Below, one piece after another: positions 18,198-26,917 of a stretch of 48,661 nucleotides of DNA. A program made the translations under genes and the position numbers. Source of the stretch: Hyphomicrobiales bacterium (GTDB lineage Bacteria; Pseudomonadota; Alphaproteobacteria; Rhizobiales; Rhizobiaceae). How positions within the stretch are numbered: position 1 is the stretch's first letter; every line of letters starts with the position of its first letter. The DNA is taken from NCBI GenBank assembly GCA_900473185.1, contig UCKU01000047.1, forward strand, positions 1-48,661. The letters run 5' to 3'. Under the pieces are notes generated by a model. It had not been told where the DNA came from and did no database searches. It was given only the letters and a program-made list of their open reading frames with translations.

Positions 18198-19352
18198 TTA
18201 AGCCCGGCCAATCATTTTTCGAACCCGGGCCTTGACGCGCGCTTCCAACGTTCTCTCGTATCGTTGCATCCAGAAGCTCACTTCCTCAGCGAGCTCTGTC
18301 ACTCGTCTTTCCGCCTTGCCCAAGTGCTGTTGAAGCTCGGAATATGCAACTATCCCAAAGACGTCGGCACTGCTCATCGCCTTGAAGAAGTCGGGAAAGG
18401 TAAAGCCCCTTTCGGCAAGAAGTCGCGCCGTTGCTTCGTCACTCAGCACCCGATACATCAGCTCCAACCCAAACGCACGCATATGGTGCGCTTTCTCCTT
18501 CATCGCCAGATTTGCAAGGACCGCTTTGACGGGCCAACCGTCATAGCGCGCTTCCTTCGCTTCAGGAAAGATTCGGCAGAAATAATCACGATCTTCGATT
18601 GTCCCGTAGGATTCGAAAATCTTTGAAAGTTCCCAGCTGACCTGAGCTTGCTTCGAAGGTGTTTGCGTGCTGGTATTCTGCTGATTATCGCGAATGCGGT
18701 AGTCAATTAACCGCTCGGGGATCACGTGAATTTCAAAATGAAGACAAATTCGTATCCACAGATCAAGGTCCTGTGTTTGTAGAAGACGAGGATCCGTCAG
18801 TCCAATCTTGTCAAAAACGCTCCGGCGTATCATCGCCGTGGGCGCAGATAAGCTGTTGCCGACTGAAAAGAAGCGACGGAGCCAAACCTCGCGTGGACAG
18901 TTATCGACCTCAACCCATTTGTATCCTATGTGATCTTGTATTTCCTCTCCGACCTCATTGACGTAGCGCATGTAGCTAAACGCCGCGCCAATTTCAGGAT
19001 TGGCGGACAGAAAAGCGACCTGCCGCTCTATTTTCTCTCTGAAAAACAAATCATCCGAAGCCAACGGACAAATATACTCGCCACGCGCCTCACGAAAATT
19101 GTTGTTTGCGGCGACACTTGGGCCCTGATTTCTGGGCAACTGGAACAATCTAATTCGCGGATCTGAAAATGATTTAACGACATCTACGGTGCCGTCCGAC
19201 GAACAATCGTCTGTCACCAGTATTTCGAAGTCTGTAAATGTTTGGTCCAAAACGCTCTCAATACACGCCTTGATATATTTCTCGTGATTGTAAGCAGGTA
19301 TACATACAGACACGCGTGGATGCGCGGCGGCCTCGGCCCTTGACCCAGTCAT
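18198..19352 (-). CDS. Family 2 glycosyltransferase with C-terminal coiled-coil tail
   Basis: A 384-residue GT2 enzyme. Residues 13-110 show VSVCIPAYNHEKYIKACIES, ILVTDDCSSDGT and the metal site ASDD. The next 200 residues form a helical extension, and the last 45 (LQQHLGKAERRVTELAEEV and beyond) look like a coiled coil ending in a basic tail. The N-terminal domain is similar to the GT2 at 6111-7196, sharing the DQTxxDFEI and DPRIRLF segments. It lies directly upstream of wzm on the same strand. Donor and linkage are unknown. Confidence 0.86.
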   Translation of the reverse strand: MTGSRAEAAAHPRVSVCIPAYNHEKYIKACIESVLDQTFTDFEILVTDDCSSDGTVDVVKSFSDPRIRLFQLPRNQGPSVAANNNFREARGEYICPLASDDLFFREKIERQVAFLSANPEIGAAFSYMRYVNEVGEEIQDHIGYKWVEVDNCPREVWLRRFFSVGNSLSAPTAMIRRSVFDKIGLTDPRLLQTQDLDLWIRICLHFEIHVIPERLIDYRIRDNQQNTSTQTPSKQAQVSWELSKIFESYGTIEDRDYFCRIFPEAKEARYDGWPVKAVLANLAMKEKAHHMRAFGLELMYRVLSDEATARLLAERGFTFPDFFKAMSSADVFGIVAYSELQQHLGKAERRVTELAEEVSFWMQRYERTLEARVKARVRKMIGRA

Positions 19353-19391
19353 CGGAGAATTCCCATTTCATATATGAGGCGGAAAGGATTG

Positions 19392-20312
19392 TTATTTGCT
19401 CAACCGCGCTACACCAACTCCGGTCTCGCCAAAGCCATTCCCGTTGTAAAACATGAACGTCCCGTGCTTATTTTCCACTAGGGAAGCAAAGCACGTCATC
19501 TCCGAATCCCAACCGCTTGTCGAGTGCTGCAGACCGCCTTCATTGTCCCGCCGCTGCCAGTTCATGCCATCAGTCGATGTAGCATAGCCTATACGGTAGC
19601 CCTTTGAGTGCGACCTCACCGAATGCCACATCTCGTAAACGCCGCCGACTTTTCGGACATGAGGGCGGCCGAAGCCATATTCATCCGGCCCAACGGGCGT
19701 CAGGACGGCGGTGCTTTGCCCAACCCACGACAACCCGTCCGAAGATTCCATATAAGCCATATGATAGCTCGGGACCTGTTTCCCCGCCGCCTCGATAACA
19801 GCCGAACCGGCTGCGTACCAGATTTTCCAGAGCCCCTCTTCTGCGTCCCTTAATACGTGAGCACCGGTTCGCACAAGAAATTCATCAGGGCTACGATCCA
19901 GAACCGGCGTTTCCTGGTACCGAACAAAGCTATTCCCGCCATCGTCGCTAAAGGCTAGGCCAGTAAAAAGCAGATATCGGGCACGCGGCGTTAGCTGCCA
20001 TCCTGCATAATACATGCGCAAGCGCAATCCGTCGCGAACCACAGCAAGTGGCGTGACACCATTGTCGTCAAAAGCTCCGGGACGTCCAACATCGAGAGCA
20101 GGTCGCTCGGAGAAACCAATCACATGAGTTGGATCACTCGACGAAACGTCAATCCAACCCAAGCGCCCCACCTGGTGTTCGTCGCGGAAAGCAAGGAACA
20201 CGCGAATTCGATCTGCGTCGATTTCATAGGCGGTCGGCAAATAGGCGTGCGACTGCATCCATTTTGCTTGGCCATTAGCATTGAATATAGGCCCTAATCG
20301 CTCCCAGTTCAT
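19392..20312 (-). CDS. Five-bladed beta-propeller, glycosidase-like protein
   Basis: A 306-residue protein built of repeated beta-blade motifs of the glycosyl hydrolase families 43/62/117/130 type: WERLGPIFNANG, MYYAGWQLT, GLAFSDDGGNSF, KIWYAAGSA, HMAYMESSDGLSW, EMWHSVRSHSKGYRIGYATSTDG and MFYNGNGFG. The first residues lack a signal peptide, so it appears cytoplasmic. It may trim or phosphorolyse glycans, bind a sugar, or be a non-hydrolytic member. Proteins of this shape are occasionally seen inside surface-glycan clusters. Catalytic residues cannot be assigned with confidence by eye. It starts 87 bases after the PhyH gene on the same strand. Confidence 0.7.
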   Translation of the reverse strand: MNWERLGPIFNANGQAKWMQSHAYLPTAYEIDADRIRVFLAFRDEHQVGRLGWIDVSSSDPTHVIGFSERPALDVGRPGAFDDNGVTPLAVVRDGLRLRMYYAGWQLTPRARYLLFTGLAFSDDGGNSFVRYQETPVLDRSPDEFLVRTGAHVLRDAEEGLWKIWYAAGSAVIEAAGKQVPSYHMAYMESSDGLSWVGQSTAVLTPVGPDEYGFGRPHVRKVGGVYEMWHSVRSHSKGYRIGYATSTDGMNWQRRDNEGGLQHSTSGWDSEMTCFASLVENKHGTFMFYNGNGFGETGVGVARLSK

Positions 20313-20398
20313 TGTCGCATCTCAAGACGTTCCGGTCTTTTAGTTTGGGACCGCGCCATGAAACTACTGTCGCGTATCCTATCACTTCCAAGGCACAT

Positions 20399-21211
20399 TT
20401 ACTTGGAAGGCGAAAGTTTCGCTTGGCGCCATGCCTTAACACTCGGAGCCGGTGACCATCGATATCCGAGATATGAACGAATTGATGGATCCTCCGGACC
20501 GTCACCGAGCATTGAAGGAATATTGATTTGTTGAGCCAAAATGGGAACACCTATGACGTGATTGATCGCCCGGCGGACCCGATTTGATTTATTGATGCCA
20601 GCGCGATGGAAGGTCATGGCATCGAAAAACAAAATCGAGCCAGCCGGGGCACTTGGTACGTGCTGGGAAAGGGTCACCAGTTGCTCCGAGGGAAACGCTT
20701 CAAACTTGTGGCTCGACGGCAGAAATGCGGTCCCACCAGTTTCAACGTTGAAATCTTCAAGGCAAACCAGCGCACTTACAGCCAATGGCTTCGACGATAC
20801 CCAATGCTGATAATTTAGATCACGATGCCATCCGGTTTGCGCCTGAACTCTTTCGGGACGATTGATGACGCCGTTTTGCATTAGCAGTTGGATACCTTCC
20901 CCCAAAACCAATCGAGGAATTTCCAACAACTCAGGCGAGGTAGCGAGCTCAAAAAACTCACGATCGTAGGCCAAGGGGCACCGAACAATGTCCCTATCGT
21001 TCAATTTCTCGAGAGCCGCCTCACCGAAGACCTCTGCACATTGAACGGCATAAACATCCTCAAGCTTTTGATTAAGGCTCGCGACTTTAGACAGTGGTAG
21101 AACAGATTCCAACACGCCAAAACCCCGAACAGCGATCTCTTCACAGATAGCAGCTGCTCGGCCTGTAGCAGAACTTGTGTTGGTAATGCCGTAGGTTTTT
21201 ACAACTTCCAT
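20399..21211 (-). CDS. Phytanoyl-CoA dioxygenase (PhyH) family oxygenase
   Basis: A 270-residue Fe(II)/2-oxoglutarate oxygenase. The iron facial triad is visible: His129 and Asp131 in TGWHRDLNYQHW and His202 in MTFHRAGINKS. The Arg-rich strand at 211-214 would bind 2-oxoglutarate. It would hydroxylate a sugar, lipid or small-molecule precursor of the polymer. The start is ATG 21211 with GATGAGG just upstream; an earlier in-frame ATG at 21241 gives ten extra residues. It lies in line with the GT61 gene upstream and the propeller gene downstream. The substrate is unknown. Confidence 0.85.
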   Translation of the reverse strand: MEVVKTYGITNTSSATGRAAAICEEIAVRGFGVLESVLPLSKVASLNQKLEDVYAVQCAEVFGEAALEKLNDRDIVRCPLAYDREFFELATSPELLEIPRLVLGEGIQLLMQNGVINRPERVQAQTGWHRDLNYQHWVSSKPLAVSALVCLEDFNVETGGTAFLPSSHKFEAFPSEQLVTLSQHVPSAPAGSILFFDAMTFHRAGINKSNRVRRAINHVIGVPILAQQINIPSMLGDGPEDPSIRSYLGYRWSPAPSVKAWRQAKLSPSK

Positions 21212-21294
21212 CGCCTCATCCTCATGCACATGCATCTTCAAGCAGTCGACTTAGCATCTAAGAAAACGACAGCCAAGTCTGAGGACCTCGCTTT

Positions 21295-23193
21295 TCAGGG
21301 CTTAAGTCGATCGCCTCGCGCGAGAATCCCATTCAAGGCCACCGTTACATCTTTGGGATCGATAGAAAAATCAAAATTCGTGTGTATCCACGAGACATGC
21401 GGCCGAGGGTAGCCATCCCCCACGCAGACAAAATAATCCTGCCCGATCGACGATGTGATACTGCTGAAGGCCTCTCCAGCGTCTGAATTGGCGGCGAAGA
21501 GAAGCGCCGCGCATTCACGCGGCGCAAAAGCGAGATTGGTAAATGCAGCTCCCGCCGGCCCCGCCACAATTTCAACATCGGAAAACAGCTCGATCTGATT
21601 ATCAATGCTCATACCTCCAGTGTTTACAGGGACGAATCCTGCTCTGGAAAGCAACTGGACTATTTTTTCTTCATTCAAAAACCGCGCATTGCGACTTCCG
21701 ATGCCCCGCGTCAAATACAGGCGCTTTCCAGGGCGTGCTTTAACCTCGCCACCGGCGAATGAAAGCCGCTCGCGTATCAAATTGACCGCCCTTGGATGAG
21801 CCATGAGATCTCTTGACACGACGGAGGGGATGGTTAGTTGCTGCAATCGAAGTGGAGAGCCGAAATTCACCGCTCTCCAGCGTGACTGATCAATGCCAAG
21901 TCGAACGAGCAAACGTTGCTGCCAAGGTTTAATATCCAGATCAACTAGAATAACTTGATCTTTGCGGCCTTTTTTTTCTTCAAGCAGAAGCAACCTTGGC
22001 AAATCTTCGCAAATAAAATGATAGTAATTTGCATTGTGTCCGAAATATATAGCATTTTTCAAATCTATCTCTCGTGGCGCCTCTCGACAAATTAAGGCAT
22101 TTTCGTCCGTTACGGCCAGTATTGAAGGTGTATAACGATGCCAGTGAATGGGGGAGATATGGTTCGTATCCGCTAAGAGATAATTTCCCATAGCGATCGT
22201 GGCACCATATGAAGGCAAAATCTCTGCCTCCTGGATCTCATAGTTAAAGGCTTTTTTGAAAGTATGTTCGCGCTCGTAATAGGATAATTCTCCCCCAGCA
22301 ACGACATGAGCCTTGATCGTCAGTTTGGTTTCTTGCAATAACTCATCTTGTTCCACCCCAGCCAAATATCCGGCTCGATCACTCTCAATAACATTGACCA
22401 CCGACGCCCTTAGCCACCCCAGCCAACGATCAAGCCTTCGCTCCAACACGGCAACACCATGGGTTGGATCCCGTCCAAATTCCGCGATTGCCATCGCCAT
22501 ATTCTGTTCATACATCGGATGTGCAAGCGCGAGATACCTATGCAAGGCGGACAAACCTTGGTCCCACTCCTTCATTTTGATAAAAGCACAGCACAAGAGC
22601 CACCATGCTGATTTGTTTTCGGGATTGATCTCGATCGCTTTTTGCAATTCCTCTACTGCATCCGAAAACGACCTAGCCTCCCAGGCTCGCGTTCGAAACC
22701 GCAGGCTAGGAGCAAGTTCCTCGTCCAGAAGAATTCCTGCAACCAGATGAGCCTGTGCTTCCTCGGTCCAGCAGGCCTCTACGAGGAATAGATCACCCAA
22801 GCCGGACAGGACGGTATCGATCTTATAGTCCTCTTTCAAAGCCAATTGGTAGGCAACGGACGCAGCGTCGAACATACCAGTTAGCTTGAACGTGTTAGCT
22901 AAAAACAGCAGAAGGGGACTGCGGGGATTGCGGCGCCAACCTCCATCATGACTCTCACTTGAAAAGGGGTTGGGCATCTGAGAGAGGAATACTTGCTGAT
23001 TCCGCCCAGGAATCGAACCGGCATTCCTCACGATGTGCGCGAGCATTGCTCCACACATGGAGAGCAGATTCGCGCCGTACCGGCGTCGGAAATTCTCAAT
23101 CCTGCTAAATTTGAAGGCGGCGAGCCACAAAACTCCAACAATTGCCAGCCCTAAACGTGCGTACCTGTTCCTCGTCGAAACACTACCTGCCAT
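21295..23193 (-). CDS. Glycosyltransferase family 61 protein with N-terminal TPR-like region
   Basis: A 632-residue protein. Residues about 60-260 are helical repeats resembling TPRs, such as NPENKSAWWLLCCAFIKMKEWDQGLSALHRY. Residues about 330-620 match the GT61 (DUF563) fold, with IYFGHNANYYHFICEDLPRL near the start of the domain, RLYLTRGIGSRNARFLNE and the late motif VAGPAGAAFTNLAFAP. A hydrophobic segment at residues 10-25 may anchor it to the membrane. ATG 23193 has AAAGGA six bases upstream. GT61 enzymes transfer sugars such as xylose or Kdo-like residues in other systems; the donor here is unknown. It diverges from the FkbM gene at 23309. Confidence 0.82.
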   Translation of the reverse strand: MAGSVSTRNRYARLGLAIVGVLWLAAFKFSRIENFRRRYGANLLSMCGAMLAHIVRNAGSIPGRNQQVFLSQMPNPFSSESHDGGWRRNPRSPLLLFLANTFKLTGMFDAASVAYQLALKEDYKIDTVLSGLGDLFLVEACWTEEAQAHLVAGILLDEELAPSLRFRTRAWEARSFSDAVEELQKAIEINPENKSAWWLLCCAFIKMKEWDQGLSALHRYLALAHPMYEQNMAMAIAEFGRDPTHGVAVLERRLDRWLGWLRASVVNVIESDRAGYLAGVEQDELLQETKLTIKAHVVAGGELSYYEREHTFKKAFNYEIQEAEILPSYGATIAMGNYLLADTNHISPIHWHRYTPSILAVTDENALICREAPREIDLKNAIYFGHNANYYHFICEDLPRLLLLEEKKGRKDQVILVDLDIKPWQQRLLVRLGIDQSRWRAVNFGSPLRLQQLTIPSVVSRDLMAHPRAVNLIRERLSFAGGEVKARPGKRLYLTRGIGSRNARFLNEEKIVQLLSRAGFVPVNTGGMSIDNQIELFSDVEIVAGPAGAAFTNLAFAPRECAALLFAANSDAGEAFSSITSSIGQDYFVCVGDGYPRPHVSWIHTNFDFSIDPKDVTVALNGILARGDRLKP

Positions 23194-23308
23194 GTCATTC
23201 CTTTTGGTGATGAGACTTTCAAGGCCTAGTCACGAGCGAACAAGGCAGCTAAATGAATTGCACTCTGGACAAGATGATCCTCTATGCGCACGGATTGATT
23301 GAAGCAAC

Positions 23309-24499
23309 ATGAAGCACTCTGATTTTCGAAATCGGCTGTTGAGCCTTTTTCAGACATATGATGAAACAGCATTTCGATTGCGGCGGACCGCAATAGCAGA
23401 ACGTCTGCAATCGGCGGCGGAAATTTATATATTTGGCGCTGGACAGAACGGCCAGCGTATCGCCGTCCTCCTGAGCCAAATCAATCTTAAGGCGGTTGCA
23501 TATATTGACGACACCCCGGAAAAGCAAAACACTATTGTAAACGGATTGCCGGTACATCCCTTGGATTTCCTGGCTGGACGAAGGAATGTTATTTTAATTA
23601 CGTCAATTTTTTCTCCGCACGTTGGCTTCTCTGAGATTTCCGCAAGACTAAAAACACGGGCGGTAGAGCATATTTCGCTGTTCGAATTCCTTTGGGTTGC
23701 CAATGAGGACGACAGTTCGTATTTTTATTTTCTGAATCATCCAACTTTTCTACATCGCCATGCCGGGGACATTTTGTGGCTTTTCGACAGGCTTGTGGAT
23801 GACGATTCGTTAGCCCAGCTTCTTAAACACGTTCACTTCAGGCTCAACCTCGACTACAGCGTGCTGCCCACTGTGCAGCGTGTATTTTGGCCCGGCACCA
23901 TTCCCTCTGGAAGAATTGCATATGTTGATTGCGGAGCCTACGACGGCGACACGCTCATCCCGTTTATGCGAGAACACGGCGATCGGGTACGGCTGGCACT
24001 CCCGATCGAACCCGATCCGCAGAACTTCATCCGCATGACGAACAATATTGCTTCCTTAAGTGAAGGTGATCGGCGAAAAGTCATTCCGATCGCCGCAGCG
24101 AGCGGAGAAACTAGCGGCAAGTTAAGGTTTGATCTTGGAAAGAATCAAGCCTCGTCGCTTTCCGAATCTGGCTCATTTGAAGTCAACGTCGTCACTCTGG
24201 ACGATATCGTAGATGAGTATTGCGAAGCCGACGACCACATACTGGTCAAGATAGATGTGGAGGGCGCTGACCTAGCCACGCTAAAGGGCGCAAAACGCGC
24301 GATTATTGAGCGGAAAGTGTCGTTAGCGATCTCGGTATACCACGCACCATCCGATTTATGGGCGCTGCCTCAATACGTAAGCCAGCTGAATCAAGACTAT
24401 CGATTTGCTTTGCGCAGCAATGGCTGCGACGGCGCGGACCTTATGATTTACGCCTTCGTGCCTGACGTGACAGAATCCGTCACAAAGTCGAATCGTTGA
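23309..24499 (+). CDS. FkbM methyltransferase with N-terminal Rossmann-like domain
   Basis: A 396-residue two-domain protein. Residues 25-130 contain IYIFGAGQNGQRIAVLLSQ and VAYIDDTPEKQ, a nucleotide-binding fold like that preceding some sugar-modifying enzymes. Residues about 200-370 are an FkbM methyltransferase with YVDCGAYDGDTLIPF, LPIEPDPQNF and ILVKIDVEGADLATLKGA. It probably methylates a sugar of the polymer or a nucleotide-sugar precursor. It is alone on the plus strand; its last 20 bases overlap the end of the opposite-strand GNAT-like gene. Two genes in this window carry FkbM domains, but only this one has the extra domain. Confidence 0.83.
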   Translation: MKHSDFRNRLLSLFQTYDETAFRLRRTAIAERLQSAAEIYIFGAGQNGQRIAVLLSQINLKAVAYIDDTPEKQNTIVNGLPVHPLDFLAGRRNVILITSIFSPHVGFSEISARLKTRAVEHISLFEFLWVANEDDSSYFYFLNHPTFLHRHAGDILWLFDRLVDDDSLAQLLKHVHFRLNLDYSVLPTVQRVFWPGTIPSGRIAYVDCGAYDGDTLIPFMREHGDRVRLALPIEPDPQNFIRMTNNIASLSEGDRRKVIPIAAASGETSGKLRFDLGKNQASSLSESGSFEVNVVTLDDIVDEYCEADDHILVKIDVEGADLATLKGAKRAIIERKVSLAISVYHAPSDLWALPQYVSQLNQDYRFALRSNGCDGADLMIYAFVPDVTESVTKSNR

Positions 24500-25430
24500 C
24501 GACGATCTCGTAAACGTCATGAACCGCTGCGCTGCCGCCGAACTCCTCTTTTTGAGTAACCAGACCTTCATTCAAGATTCGACCGCCGTCCTCGTTAGAA
24601 ATCCCGAAATCGAAGAAGCGGTGCGAACAGCGATAGCGCTCAATCAGAAAGTCGAACAACCCGTCCAACGCCGCCGTCTCACGGCCCTCTGGACTTGATG
24701 CGATATATTGTGCGTGAGCAACATTTGCAGTTTCAAACATTACGACACCGGCGAGCGGACGATCGTGCTGTTGAGCGAGATACAGCCTTATGGCCTCGGG
24801 AAATCGTTTCGCCAGCATGACAATTTCTTCCACCGTGTGGGTTGGCGCAACGCCGTGGCGGGATTGAAGCGCATCAGACAGTATTCCCCAAAAGGCTGGC
24901 CAGTCATTGCTTTCAATAAAGCTCACGCCGGCTTTGGTTGCCTTCTTTACGCCGCGCTCTCTACGTTTCGATCGCGCACCCGGAGCAATGTAATCAATGG
25001 TCGTCGTCACGTCCCGCCGGATGAGACGAGCACCGTGGCGGAACAATGCATACAGATCTTCCTGCGCCGGAGACCGATGATAGATCGACGGCAAAGCCTT
25101 ATAAACGAGCCGTCGAATTTCCCGCCTCCGGATCTCATCCAAAAGCACATCCCATATTGCGAGCATTCGAACAGATGTTACGCGCTGATCAACAATGAGA
25201 CCCCCGAATGTCAAACCTTGATGCGAATACAAAGTGTCGCCAGCGACGTTTGCCGGCATGAGCGCGATCGGTCTTCCCTCGTCTAGAAAAACGTAGGAAC
25301 AATCCTGAAATCGGTCGGAATGGTACTCCATAAATCGGCGGTCGAAGAAAAAATGCCCGTTTCTCGCTTGAGCGTTCAAGGCATTCCATACTTCAAGTTC
25401 AGACCGCGTATAGGGGACGATTTCAATCAT
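24480..25430 (-). CDS. FemAB/GNAT-like acyltransferase
   Basis: A 316-residue protein with the layout of FemAB/CelD-type GNAT proteins. An N-terminal half includes FFFDRRFMEYHSDRF and HQGLTFGGLIVD. A second half holds RLYLAQQHDRPLAGVVMFETANVAHAQYIASS, typical of the acetyl-CoA fold core, then FFDFGISNEDGGRILNEGL. It would N- or O-acylate an amino sugar. ATG 25430 overlaps the preceding stop as ATGA, so it is translationally coupled to the NeuD-like gene. Its exact donor, acetyl-CoA or an aminoacyl group, is open. Confidence 0.72.
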   Translation of the reverse strand: MIEIVPYTRSELEVWNALNAQARNGHFFFDRRFMEYHSDRFQDCSYVFLDEGRPIALMPANVAGDTLYSHQGLTFGGLIVDQRVTSVRMLAIWDVLLDEIRRREIRRLVYKALPSIYHRSPAQEDLYALFRHGARLIRRDVTTTIDYIAPGARSKRRERGVKKATKAGVSFIESNDWPAFWGILSDALQSRHGVAPTHTVEEIVMLAKRFPEAIRLYLAQQHDRPLAGVVMFETANVAHAQYIASSPEGRETAALDGLFDFLIERYRCSHRFFDFGISNEDGGRILNEGLVTQKEEFGGSAAVHDVYEIVVNDSTL

Positions 25431-26116
25431 TCGTCCCGCACCCGACAAAAGCGGGTTGCGGAAATCTTGCGCGGCTCTGCTGGATTTCCCTGATATATAG
25501 AATTCGGCAAAGTAGACGAAGCAATGGACGCGGACATTGCAATATAATTGTCCTCAGCAATGTCGGTGTTATTTCCGATTGCTGCATTTACGCCGATGTA
25601 GGAGTTTCTGCCAATATTGCAGAAGCCGGAAACGACCACATGGGACGTTACGAAGACATTGTCCTCGATTGTTGAGCGATGCCCAATGTGGTTACCGCTC
25701 CAAAGTATGACATTGTTTCCAATCGTAACAAATGCCTGCAACGTGTTATCTTCAAGGATAAAGCAATTGTCGCCAATTTTCACATTGTGCCAGATAAAGG
25801 CGCGCGAACTAATATAGCTCGCGAGCGTGTAGCCTCGCGCCTTGATGTCTGCGTAGTGTCGCGCGCGCACCCTGTTCAGTTGCGAATCCCCAATAGCCAC
25901 GAAAGCCTTCACTTCCGATGGCGGGAAACGTTGTTCAACGGTTGCCAAGTCGACAAGCGGCAGCCCTTCAAACGTGCCGTCCTTGATATACTCATGACCA
26001 ATTGCGAAACCGACTGGCTCAAACAACGAATCATACGCGAAATATTCGAAAGCCATAGAGGCGATCTCGCCGTTGCCGATAATCAGCAACGGCTCCTTGT
26101 TTGTCGAATTTGTCAC
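25427..26116 (-). CDS. NeuD/PglD-type sugar acetyltransferase (left-handed beta helix)
   Basis: A 229-residue acyltransferase with a Rossmann N-terminal domain (LLIIGNGEIASMAFEYF) and hexapeptide repeats from about residue 110 onward. HIGHRSTIEDNVFVTSHVVVSG contains histidines that may serve as the catalytic base. GTG 26116 overlaps the methyltransferase stop (GTGA), with GAGGA five bases upstream; longer in-frame starts lie inside that gene. Placed three genes after rmlA and just after the FdtA-FdtB fusion and a methyltransferase, it is the best candidate for the 3-N-acetyltransferase step (FdtC role), though FdtC itself has no N-terminal domain of this type. O-acetylation is an alternative. 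Confidence 0.78.
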   Translation of the reverse strand: MTNSTNKEPLLIIGNGEIASMAFEYFAYDSLFEPVGFAIGHEYIKDGTFEGLPLVDLATVEQRFPPSEVKAFVAIGDSQLNRVRARHYADIKARGYTLASYISSRAFIWHNVKIGDNCFILEDNTLQAFVTIGNNVILWSGNHIGHRSTIEDNVFVTSHVVVSGFCNIGRNSYIGVNAAIGNNTDIAEDNYIAMSASIASSTLPNSIYQGNPAEPRKISATRFCRVRDE

Positions 26117-26904
26117 GGTTTCCTCACAAGCAAATCGTCGCGCCGGTTGGCCATAGGAAGGGAGGACGGCTGCGGTACCAGATAAGCATCGCAACCCAAA
26201 GAATGCACTCTGCTGATAAGACCCAGAAGCACCGCATCATCGATTAAGCCCTGACCGCCGCTAGTGGATGGCAGTGGAGGAAGGTCATCCCGCCCGGTGA
26301 ATTCCCGGTGAAAACGTATACCTGCCTCACTGAGAAAAAAACGCCGGCGCTTAGAAGCATTCGGAATATCGCCGAATAAAATCTCACCGCCTTCGGCAAG
26401 CAAATCAACTACGACATCCACTACGTGAAACGGATTTGCCTCGACAAACAGATATTGGAGAACGCTGTAGCTAAGAATTGCATCAATCGGACCATTGGCT
26501 GCAGAGCGAACTGCCTCGATATTGTTCGGGAAAAAGCCGCTTACTTTCGATACATGCGAAGCATTCGGCAGTTGGTCCAGCATCTCTTCGGAATCAACCA
26601 AGATTAGCCTGTGACCGTTTCTCTCACAAAGCTCGATGAGCATGCGTGGCAGGTTGGCACACCCTGGACCGATATCGACGATCACCTTGTTTGTGCCAGT
26701 CAAGCTTGGCAACTTCTCGCAGATATCCTTGAATATGGCTTCTTCAAATTTTTCGCGATATTCTACAGGAAAACCGATACGTTCATGCACGGAAAGATGC
26801 GGGTTGGAAGCAAGCTTGCGAAAGCCCTCGTAGTCGAGGTCTACGGCAGCAAGATTGATATCCTTCGAGGTCGCTAGCTCGTCGTTTTTCACGCTTTCCC
26901 TCAT
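26113..26904 (-). CDS. Class I SAM-dependent methyltransferase
   Basis: A 263-residue methyltransferase. SAM-binding motif I is VIVDIGPGCANLPRML (about 73-88), followed by LILVDSEEML, ILSYSVLQYL and EILFGDIPNASKRRRFF. It could methylate an amino sugar nucleotide or a chain sugar. The ATG at 26904 has no clear ribosome binding site. A GTG at 26892 is preceded by GAGGGA at good spacing and is an equally plausible start. The gene overlaps the NeuD-like gene by four bases and follows the fusion gene after 13 bases, so all share one operon. Confidence 0.8.
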   Translation of the reverse strand: MRESVKNDELATSKDINLAAVDLDYEGFRKLASNPHLSVHERIGFPVEYREKFEEAIFKDICEKLPSLTGTNKVIVDIGPGCANLPRMLIELCERNGHRLILVDSEEMLDQLPNASHVSKVSGFFPNNIEAVRSAANGPIDAILSYSVLQYLFVEANPFHVVDVVVDLLAEGGEILFGDIPNASKRRRFFLSEAGIRFHREFTGRDDLPPLPSTSGGQGLIDDAVLLGLISRVHSLGCDAYLVPQPSSLPMANRRDDLLVRKP

Positions 26905-26917
26905 GCGATTTCAATGT

